Source of the DNA: Megalonaias nervosa
Taxonomy: Eukaryota; Mollusca; Bivalvia; Unionida; Unionidae
Assembly: GCA_016617855.1 (NCBI GenBank)
Contig: JAECUM010003690.1
Location: 1-64,000 of the forward strand
Reading direction: 5' to 3'
DNA length: 64,000 nt
The notes beneath the pieces are model-generated. The model was not told the DNA's origin. It saw only the letters and a list, made by a program, of their open reading frames with translations, and did no database searches. Numbering within the stretch: position 1 is the first letter of the stretch; each line of letters begins with the position of its first letter. The position numbers were made by a program, and so were the translations under genes. Positions 38,301 through 50,300 of the stretch are shown piece after piece.

Positions 38301-41300
38301 TACTAATGAAGCGGTCGCTGTAATAATTGATTACATAAAGGTCACTGGTGTCTGTCTGTTCTTGCGATACAGTCGTCAAAGGATGCCAGGTCCTACAAAG
38401 GCCAGGAAGCAGGTTAAGTGTGGGAATAATCAGTCTGGTTTCCTGCTGTGTATGCTTTCTGCATTCCTCACCCCTATACGAGTAACGGAGAGCAACACAG
38501 GCAGCACATGAAGTAGGGAACCAGACCAAGGAAATAATCTACATATACTTTAGTCTGTTTACGACAAAAACAATAAAACACTATAAGCCTAGCTAAAAAA
38601 CTGAGAGATCGGTAGCCAGCCTATTTTTTTCTTTTAAATTTTTTTTTATTTAGAATGGTATGAGCGGTCGTTCTTACAGGGATTAAATAAAGGTTGGTGG
38701 AGTTTATCCTTGTTTTTTGCGATGCAGTCGTTCATAGCAGTGTCGAAATGCATATTTTGCCAAGACATCACGGTCGCTGGTCGCGTTCAGCAGGTGGTCG
38801 CTCATAACAGAGCATTTATATAATAAAATCGATCCGTGCATTACGATTCTGGTCGGACATGACAGGTGGTCGCTCATAGCAGAGGTTGCTCATAACAGTT
38901 TTTACTGTATCTTGAACACATAACATTTTTGATAGAGAAATAATTATTTTCCAGCTATTTGCACTGAGAAACAATTTTTTTTAGAAAAGTGTCATTGCAT
39001 GTAGAAACTGCAACCAATAGTATATTTTTTTGACTTCAAAGGTACAAAATATTTATTTTGCTGACATACACTGGCTTTGCTTACTGTTATAAAGTAGAAT
39101 ATCATTACTGATGGGAGATAACTCTAGGGCTGACATCAATTATGTCTAATTTGTAGAAATATTTTTACTTAAATTCCATCTCAATGTGTTTAGATAGATT
39201 AATTAAAAATTAGAACAAATGTACCACATTCGATATCGGTAGTTTTTGTGCAAAAAAACTTATCAATGAATTAATATTCCACCTAATTATGATATAGAGA
39301 GTACGGTCTAAAGTGATCAAATGGTTGTTATTATACCATTTTGATAAGTTTGTCCCATGATGCACTTAGAACTAGATGCTCATCTCTTGTCTGGCTCCAG
39401 TCTACAGAATTCACCTGCAACAAAAATACATACACATGTGTATTAATGAACATGCATGCTTTATTCTGCAACTAGTTATTCATAGTGTACATCTGATATA
39501 GTTTTGTATTTGCAGGGTTTGATTTGTAAAGAGATTGAATATCCCGGGTTTTTCTCACTGCTTATCCTGGTTATTTTAAGCTAGCCTCGTATATTTTAGT
39601 TATTGTTAAAAGATATAATTTCCCTACGGTTTGGTGTATGACTGATGGGTGTAATTTGACTTATAAAGAATACAGCTTGGCATTACTTCAGATGTGTATC
39701 TCTTAAAACTACTACTAGCTCCACTTTCTGGATTAAAGAGGTAAATTGGAACAAAACTACTAAAGAGGTAAATTGGAACAAAACTAGCTGATAACTTTTT
39801 AACATTTTTTAAATATATTTTATAATTCATTAACTATAATTACAGAAGTAAGTATTGTCTACTCGGGGAAAATAATTTTCCCTATTTTATTAACTGCTCA
39901 AGTCGGTGTACTTTTTGGACTAGTTCATGCTCATTTCTCAGCTCATGGGAGCAGCCATTTTGATCAGCTGTCTGCTTTTGGAAATGCATCATTTCCCTAA
40001 TACATCATAAAAAGAAATTTCAGTCACTGTACATGAAAGTAGCATAGAGGTATACCAATATTCTCTACACTATAACTATTGTAACTGCACTCAACTTCAT
40101 GCTGTATCTGTCCCTCTTTCAAAGCTCTTAATAACTGTTGAGTGGAACCATAATTCAGAAGACATTCTTCTAATTTCCAGGAGATTTTTATCAGGGGTTC
40201 TCTGTTAATAATGACAAGATTTTACATGTATGCAGAACCACTTCTCTCTTAATAACTGGAAGGTTTTACACGTACGTAGGACCCATATAATGTTCTTTAG
40301 TTTGGACGTTAGCATCAAGAGGTGATGTAATCTCAATATGGCCCATCAATGTGAGCTCAACATGCCCATTTGATAGGGTGTCAATATGGCCCATCTGATG
40401 TGATTTCATTATGGTCCATCAGATATGATCTCAATATGGCCTGTCCCATGTGATCTCAATATCACCTATCCCATGCGATCTCAATATAGCCTATCCATTA
40501 TCATTAAATATGCATATAATAACATGTAACCTTGCAATTATGTGACTTATTTTCATATTAGGCTAACTGTCTACAGGAGATCAGGCTAACTGTCTACAGG
40601 AGATCATTAAACATGTTTAAATTATAAGATCAGAATATTTATTTGTGCTTTTGCTGAAAAATGTGATTGTACAAAAAATGAGCCAATAATATCATGTATT
40701 TAAAAAACAAAAACAAAATGCACTTAAAACTGTAAGTAACAAGACATTATGAACCAAAATGTATGGAAAAATATATTTAAGTGCATCTAAAATGATCAAC
40801 TTAAAGTTTTATCATATGGAAATTGCAGAATCCATGCTGTGTGTTGAACAGCAAGATACCAGGCTAATTGTTAACAATATCATGCAGATTTTCAACATAT
40901 TGTGTTTGTATGTTTTGTCTGGTATACAGTTATGAATAGGTGTTTGTGAATAATATTTTATTTTGTCTTTATTGTATATTTTTGAATGTTTTTTAACAAA
41001 TAAGACGACATCTAGGGAAGAGGAGACAGGAAAGAAAATTATACAATTAAAACTGCAAAAAAGCTGTCTATATATTTCATTAAGTTAACTTGTATACCAT
41101 TGGTCAAACTGATGGGACTATGTCAATAATGATTGTGTTACAGTATTTGAAATTCATGCATCCATGAATTCAGTAGAATCTTCAGTATCATTAGGTGTAC
41201 AGCAGAAGCATTCATACTTCTTTGGTATGTTCCTTCCATGCCTTCAGGGGACCCTGAAATGATAAGTTATCCATTATAGCTACCGGAATGAAACTGTTTA

Positions 41301-44300
41301 CATTTGTTCTATATACAGAATTGATAAATCCTCACCTGATGTACAAACACCAAAGACTGAGAAACAGGTTACCTAGTAATGAACATGTATCAAATAGATC
41401 TAAGTTTGAAACAATACCTGGAAAACACTTCTAGACACAAAATATTCTCGCATACATGCCTAACATAAGTGTTATTTAAAAAATTACTTGCCATTTATAC
41501 AAGAAATCTATATGCCTTATAGAGATTTTATGTAAAATCGCTAAAAATCATGTATAAATAATTTTCTCAAGAAGACGAGTCCACATAAGATTCACATGTA
41601 ACCTAGGCACGATCAGGTCTTTCTGCCAATGATCATGAAAAGCACCTTGGTAACACTACAATAGCTGCCACTGCATATAAATGTACTTTGCTTACCAAAT
41701 GAGACTGTTCATTATGGGTGACTTGTACAAGATGACTTATTCTTGGCTGATGCATTCCTTGTTTGCTATTTCATGCATGACCTCACTATGAAACTTTATT
41801 TTTACTGAACTTATGCAAATAATTTCACAATGTCATTACATGCTTTTGACATGGTTCTATTTAGCTTATTATAGTTCAACATGCTACTGAGTTCTCTGCC
41901 ACTTTCCAGTTATTTCTCTTTAAATGCTGCATCACTCCACTATAGTACACATACTTCTGAGATAGAATTTTCATGGAAATGCCACAAAGTGTTCCAACTG
42001 TACCTAGGCAATGACTGTCCTGTTTTGTTTTTTTCTTAGCAATTTTAAAGTATGGCCCATGCAGATGGTGGCTCTTGGAATGCATGCAAAACTGCTATGG
42101 TACAATGAAAGCAACTAAATCACTAAACGATCCATGACCCATTACTATATATATGTATGTTTTGATATGTTTCATAACTTTTCTTCCATCAACATTATAT
42201 CCTGACACTGATACCACTGGGTTTTTTGTGCAAATCAGCTTTGTTTCTGCTTTAAACTGGAATTCAGATTAATGATAATCACTGCATTTTCAATTTCCAA
42301 GAAAACACAGGAAATTAGTATTTGCGTACCTTACTCTGTGCTACATCAAACAGCAGCAATGAACCATCACCAGCCCCTGTGATGAGGAGGTTCTCATTGC
42401 TTTCAGCCCAGGTCACATCAAACAGCCCATCATTCCAATCATAAGCCTGCACCAACAACAACCCTCCTGGAGTACTGTCAAGTATGAGCAATGTTCCACT
42501 ACCTGAAATACATTTATGGCATGGATGAATAGAGTAGCCTCTTACTTGTCTCACCTCACTGAATCCAATGCTAAGGAAAATACCAGTACATTAGACCCTT
42601 CAGTCATGCTACGTGTTGATCAAAAGTTTAAATTGTAGCTCAAAAGTAAAATATTATTATTTCAACAACTTGAAGAAAATTACAAAATGTTTGAAAATAA
42701 AATGCTTGTGTGGCTTTCTCATCTTTGTAATACTGGACTGGCAGAGTTTAATTTCAGGTCTTTTTCTTACAAGGTAACATAACTGTTTTTACTAACTGTT
42801 ATTGATTCCTATTTAAATATGCCCACCCATAAACAGTAAGGTAAATACCACATTTTGAATTGGAATTGTTTGGGAAATACTACTAACACCAAACTTTACA
42901 TGATATATTCAACAACAACCAAAAAAAAAAATTAAATGTATACCACTGTGTAAAATATATTGCTAATCTTTATTTCACACACTATTAACAATTTATTTTT
43001 AACCCCACTACAAGATTTGGATTGCTTGATATGGACTAGCAAATGCCGCTAGCATATACAGTGGAAGAGAAATAGCTGCAGTTAAAAACAGGTTAAATGT
43101 AGATATAAACTGATTCACTGATGCTGCAAGTATCATAAAGTTTGATCCAATCCAGAATCTGTCCAACAGTGAAAAAATAAAAAAATAGGAATGATGTTAT
43201 ACTGTCCAACTATGTATACATCTATAATGTAGACCAAATCCTCTGATAAGTCTTTATGGTTTTAAGTCTTTAAGATAGAGACTTACAACCTTGTAGTATG
43301 GATCTTGTGGGCTACAGATGTGAGACAAACATTTCAGAGAATCAATGTTATCTGACAATTGATTCAAGTGTCAATTCCTACCAGAGGGGTGTTTGAATTA
43401 GACCCCTTGGTCATGCATCATGGGCACACAATTAGATGCACCTATGACATAACTTATAAACAACTGAGATCCCAGCCCGTAAGTAAAATATAATTATATA
43501 TTTACTGGGCATAATAAGATCAAAAAAGCAACAAGTCCCTGAGCCTATTCTTAACCTTGGAGACTTTATCATCTGGGTCCAGATTTGAATGTGGAGTGTA
43601 TATTTGGTTCATGTATTGGCAGAAAAAAGATAGCTCTATACATGCTTTGCCAAGGTTTGATATTAATTCTAATCTGACAAGTCATTAAAACCTCAGCCCT
43701 CACAAAGCTGCTGGAACAGTTAAAACATCTGCCAGTCACTATTAAAAGTTAACAAGTGGTCTTGTGTCATGTCAGATTATCAAATAAAATATTGGAAGGC
43801 ATTTCCTTTAATGGGTAATTGTATTAACTGAGAACTTGCCAAAAACATTCACTTAATGAAGTACAAAGAATGCCCAAGGCAGAAATGGCCTGAGTGCTTC
43901 TGTTTAACAAGTAAATATGGGTACTTCCTGTTAAACCAGCACACATGCCAAACTAGACTTGTGCCTTCCAGTTCTAAATTTTGTACAGGCTAGCCCAACG
44001 CACTAATTTCAATATGGATAACTGGACAATATAAAATAGTACAGATTTTCACGCTAGTGCCACAAATCGGCAAGGAGAAAAAGATTGTATTGTGAAATAA
44101 ATATTGCAGAATTATGCCATATAACAAGTTTTATTGTTATATTATTGTTTATAAAGATTCATTGCATTGACAGGTGACAATATGAAAGATGTTACAGTGA
44201 CAGTTCCTACATGGTGCTTTGCTGGTACTGAAATGTGAAAAATTAGATGATGACAAGAAAGAGCACAATCTTAAATATTATCAAGAGTAGCAAGTACAAT

Positions 44301-47300
44301 AAATCTTGGGAAAGAAAATGGATAGAACATGATCTAGATAAGGATGTGATATCATGTATTATTATGACTCTATGGTCTTAAACTAAGTAACAGAAAAGAG
44401 TGAAAAACTAACAAGTTTTGTCAAATTCAACAAGTAAATTATTTACCCAGAATACAAAGTAAAATTTTTTAAAAGAACTTAAAGTAATGCGAATTAAATC
44501 TCAAATAGTCCTAAAAGTTTTATCACAAGTCCAAATGTATAAGTTCCAACTAAATTCCAATGGTATTCCAATTAAACTCCATACTGAATGTGTTGATGAG
44601 CCCACAGTCTCAAATATGCTAATGTGCCATTATCCTGTAGTGTGGTGGTGTGCTAAATCTTTTAATGTATCACAATAATATAATCCAAAAATGTACTTGT
44701 CTGAAATCACTATAATTCCAAATTAATGTTCCAGTCCAAGAATATTATAGATGAGCACTTTGTATTTCCAGTGAATTATAATTTGAATAAATAATTCCAC
44801 CCAAATGAAATACTGAACACAACAATAGGACTGATTCAACCTCAGATGTTAAATGCAAGAACGAGTAATTTCTCAAGCAAACAACATTATATAAGAAGCT
44901 AAGACACAAATGTAAGAGCCAAAATGAGAGTCAAAAGTTCATTTCTAGAATATTCTAAGTTATCAAAAAGGCAATATCTATTACTAAAATTATAACAAAG
45001 AACATGGGAAACATTAGTTAGACAAGGTATTTCCATGGGAGATACAAATATACCAGACTCAGATTAAGACAAACATGGTTACTTCCATTGATAATGACCC
45101 TAATATTTAACCCACACTCAAAGAGAAATATTAATTACGTGTTATTTGTTTGCAAAATAAAAGTTACTGCTCAGGTACACAATGAACTTGATTTGGACAA
45201 AGTCAAGTCCAAAATACAATTATACATAACATATACTCATAGAGAAAAAACTAGCAAATACAAATTAAATATACATAATAGTACACAAATTAATAAAATA
45301 TGACCTACAAAAGAATGTGATATTGTATATACAAATTGATAAAAGATGACCTCAAATTACCCAAAACTGCATCATTAAAAAAAATGCATTCAAATTCTGT
45401 CAAGCAACTGATTGTTAAATGCACATCCTACCATGTAACTAATGGAGTAAGGCAGTTATTTCATAGATAATTTAAACTATAAGTTGGTTCAACATCATGT
45501 GGAGCTAGAATTGCCACCTAATGCTTTATTTCCCAAAATTTATAGTTTTGCTGATGAGATGTCATTGATAAGTACTTTAATCACATGGTTTCAGAAATTA
45601 TTACAGAAAGTGAACATGATGCATTTGAGAATCACATCAGAAACTGGTACGCATGGTTATCTCCTTTCAAATTAAACCTCCTGTACTTCTTAATGGTCAG
45701 GCTTTTGCATGTGTCAATAGTTCTATTTACTTGGGTCGTATTTTAAAATGCAATCAATCAGATGATGAAGATATAATGAGACATTACTAATTTCTGTGTA
45801 CTCAAACAAACATGCTTTTATGCATCAATTTTGAACTTGTTCATTGAAAACAAAAATTCTTCAAATCTATATGCTGCATAATGCATTGAACACCTCATTA
45901 GACAAAATTTAAAAGAATAATAATTATTGGTTATAACAAGAGTCTTCATTTTCTATTAAGCATTTTAAGATAGAACAGTGCCTCTACCATATTTGTAAAT
46001 TATAATATACAGCAAAGATTGTTATAACTTTTCACATTATAACAAAGGAATGTTACATCCATATCGTTTTGTACTTGTCCATTTTAAGCATTTTAAAAAA
46101 TAGACCTGTTTCATCCGTATTATACACATTTCTTGGATCACATGTACATATTCAATAGTTCTGGTAAAAGTTTCCTTCTCCAGTCAGCCACACTAGTTCC
46201 ATGAACTATGACACTCTCACCATTCACTGCTCTGCTTACAATTTTGTCTTTGTTTAAGTGTCAATCCAATATTTATCTGCATTGAAATTTTTCGACTCCA
46301 TGTTTTTAAGCATTATATCAGCTTTTTTTTGAAGGATCAGCCTATTCACTCGAATATTTTCATGTCTTATTGCTTTAAACCAAGTCAAAAGACCCTCTTC
46401 TAATCTGGGATTAGCACATTTTCAAATATGTTTCCATAAACAAACAGCTGCATATGATTTTTTTCATGATTACACCAAATAGTTCCAACTATTGAAAATG
46501 GCAACTCAAACAAATGAAACATATCTTTTTCATAACACCCTTCTTCTGTTCCTTGCATTATTTGCAGCTTGTGTCTAAAAAGACATTTTCTTTTTCTTAC
46601 TGGTGAAATTTCAGTCATGTTCACAACAGTCAGAATTCAAAATGAATACCTGTGAGACTCACTTTAAACCATTTAGTCAATATTCTGGTACAAAATGATA
46701 GCTATTTTTAAACTATTTGGCCAAAAAAAAGTACGAGACAAAAACATTTCTTTAATTGTACTGAACCAGCATTTCACCTTTCTTAGGCCTTACAGACTAT
46801 GAATGATGTCTGAATATCATGCTTGTTTTACATGGCACCTTTGTTGTTGTGCCTTTATTTAAATGACCACCACTGTTTAACTAACTTCTGCGCATCAGGT
46901 TAATAAATATGGTACTCAATAGTTTGAGTTTTGATTTTTCCTAAATCATTTATCCAGTAGATCAAATTAAAAGTTGCTCATTTCTGCTACCACAGGGGCA
47001 GATACGGCAAAGGTTTAATTAATATAAACTATCATCAGAAGCAAACAGGAGCAACTGTTACCACCCCAAGATTTTATTGCATATTCCAAATCCCACCCCC
47101 ACCCCCCAATTCCAAGACTTACCAACCCCCGACAGGTCATGTATGACTGCATTATAAAGTTATCTCAGAAAATATTTCAAAATGTCATTATAACTGAATT
47201 TTTGGTTCACCATGCCTAATTTGTGTTTGCACCATCCTATCAGCACTCCATGTACCATTACAACTTTAGCAACCATAGCACAATCTAGACGACAATTTTA

Positions 47301-50300
47301 CTGACCATTTTGGATTTTATGTCACCAGGCAGAGTTATCAGTAGAGCATGTCCCCACATCCTGAACAAACATTAGCAAGACATTTACCCTCAGTTTCTAA
47401 GGCCTTTTGTCCTGCAGTTGCTCCTTCTACCGCAGCAAGACCCCTTTATATAAAAGTTTAGCAAACCCACTTTGGGGTCGTCCACATATGACGTCATGCA
47501 ATTTTTGCCATTTTTTGCCCCCCCTCCCCTGTCGTCACACTTCATCACAAAACCCCAGACCCCACTCTATGTGATGTCACATATCTCTTACCCCCTCCCC
47601 TGTTTTTCTCAATTTTTTGTAATACTGAAAAGCAAATGTAATGTAAATCAGTTAACTATACAGACAAAACGACAATCTTTTATGTAAAATAGTGTTTAAT
47701 TAATCAGGCTTCTACAAGGACTGCTTGGCTAGTTAAAAGTTTATAACATTATTTTTAAAAATTTAATTAATTTTAAACAATAAAACAAAATGAAATGTAA
47801 ATTAAACACATCAATCACTTCAATTCTTACTAACATTAAAGTTTCAACAAATCCACAAAAACTCTAAGGGTTTAAAATCTGAAGTATCTGTATATGAATT
47901 ACTTCTCTTCATAGTTATCATTATCCCAAGGCAAAGTAAGATGCTCCTCTATTTAACGAACAAGAAATCCATTTGTTTTTAGATTAACTTCGTTTATTGA
48001 TAGGGATATTCCCTCCAAATCAAGCTCCTTCTCATCAATCCAATCCACACTTTCTCCATTCTCTGCATTTGCTAGTATGACCATCATTTCGCATTGCCTT
48101 CTAGCAGCAACTCTCATTGGTCTGATGCGCTTCGAAGGAACTGCTATTTGTTTGTGATGGACTAAGTGACTGCGCAGCATGACCAGAGAGCTGAAGTACA
48201 CGTGGCATATCTTGCAATATCTTGCATATCTTCCTCTCATTCAGTACAGATTGAAGTGAAGGGCAATAAAGATCACAGGGAATTGTCCAAATGTGTTTGC
48301 TGACAGAGGTAGAATATCTTCCATTTTGAGACTCTGAGTTGCAAATAAGGAAATTTGTGCAAGGCTCCATCTGTTGCTCGTTCTGGAACTTTAAGTCCTT
48401 CACATGGGGTAAAGGAGGAGGAAGAAATCTGTCTTTTATCATGCTGAAGTATGAGCTTTATGCTTTCAAACAGTACATGTTGTCATCACACTGCACAATC
48501 TGAAGCAAGTATTGGCTTGAGCGGACATAGGTGTTACACCAGTTTTATCTCTACAAAATATATCCTGTTCCATGAGCTCTGAATTTAATGGATCCTTATA
48601 CTCAGCAATGGCTGGGTAATTGTCTATAGTCAACTGTGACCATATTTCAGCCAAATTTTTTCTGGCAAATTCAAAGTTTTTCTTCTCAGCTCAATGCCAA
48701 TTGTCTTACCTCATTCGTCTAAATGGCTGCCATAGTTATCATAAGATAATATTAATCCACTCAATTTCCTGCTCAGTGGTGCCATCTTTCTCTCACTCTG
48801 TTTGAAGCACTTCGTCCCAGAGCATTTGTTGCAACGAAGAAAGAGTCAAGATCATGTTTCAAGAAATGGTGGATGGCAACCTTAATGACTTTTTGATACC
48901 ATGGGTTTTCATCCGGCCCACCATTAACAGTAAAAACGAGAATCGGCTTGACCAATTTATCAATACCAGTCCTGGTTATGGTATCGAATTCTGTCAGACA
49001 CAGCAACTTTTCAAAGTCAAATCCATGGCTGAATGCTGTTGATGTGGAGTGTTTTCCAGATCAGATGGCTATAAACGTTGGGCCAGAAAAGCCAACAGCA
49101 TCTCTGTTTCCAAGACCGTTGCGATGGATCTCGATGCCAGCATACACCAAGGGTATAAGCTTGTGCGAGCAGCAACTACCCAGTTATGGTCAGGAAGGCT
49201 TACTTTATACTCAGTGTGCATTAGCAGTGGACTCTGCTTATTGGCAGCGACCAGACCAATTGGGACACGACATTTATCATCCTGGCTGATAAAACAAACC
49301 TCATCCAGTTCAAGCATGGAAGAGAGTTCTTCCAAATGTCTTACTGCAGCTGTGCAAAACTGGCAATCAATATGTTTAGTGTGATAATCATTTTGCGCTC
49401 TAATTAACTTTACTGGGACTGTGGTTACAAGATGCTTACTTTCTGATGATGAACTACACTTAGGAAGTAGACAAAGATTTAGTCCACTTTGACTTATACT
49501 GAAGCCATCTTTTTTAAATGCTCTGTTAATTGATCTAAGGTTTTGATACTTCTGTAGACTTCAAACTGTCATTTTTCATGAGAAGCTGAACCATGCATTG
49601 TGATATCCATTATAGTTTGCAAAAGCAATGGTTGTTCCTCTTCAATTTTTGGTTGACCACATCTGGCCCTAATATTCAGTTTTGTGCGCAGTTCAGGATT
49701 ATCTTCCAATAAAGCATTCAGTTTTGATTTTTTTTTTTAATTCCATGCTTTCTGGGATCTTCTTTGATCATCAATCTTCCTCACTGGTTTCTTTTCCAAC
49801 TCAAGTTTTTCTTTTTTGTTTATCTTTTAACTCTTAAGTTCTGCTCATTTGAAAGCAGTCCTTGTTTCTGCCAATTATATAAACCAACTAGGTCAGAATT
49901 TATGACATCAATTTCGGACTTCAAATGTAATTGGACAGTAGCATTTCTCGCAGTATCCAAATGGCTTGTAGAAGGCAATGTTTCAGTAGTAATGATATTC
50001 AAGACATCAGTCGGTTGTTCACTGGACTCTAAATTATCCTGAGTAGAAACTTATTTTGAAACTGATGGTGCTCGTTTTGTCCAAAAGTTAAGAAGCAAAC
50101 CTTTATTCATAATGGAGATTGCCTTGAGCTTTTGCAACATATGGTTAACTTTTTCAGCCAAATCTGTGTCATTCTTGATACTATTCCACTTTATAATAAG
50201 TTCATCTTGGCACATCATTTTGGTTTTTGTAGGATATGCTAGCACATAAGCGTTAAATAAAGACTGATATAATTTATTTTTATCCATTGCTATGGGCTGC

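Larger units (their letters stand above)
34471..39336 (-). other. PEX7 intron 4 (4.9 kb)
   Basis: Contains a type B SINE (34856-35115) and a pogo-like non-autonomous element (37261-38907). The part from 35116 to 37260 shows no recognised gene or element. Confidence 0.75.

Noticed and set aside
41876..42085. 69-codon minus-strand frame in PEX7 intron 2
   Set aside because: No recognised domain and not needed for the PEX7 reading frame.
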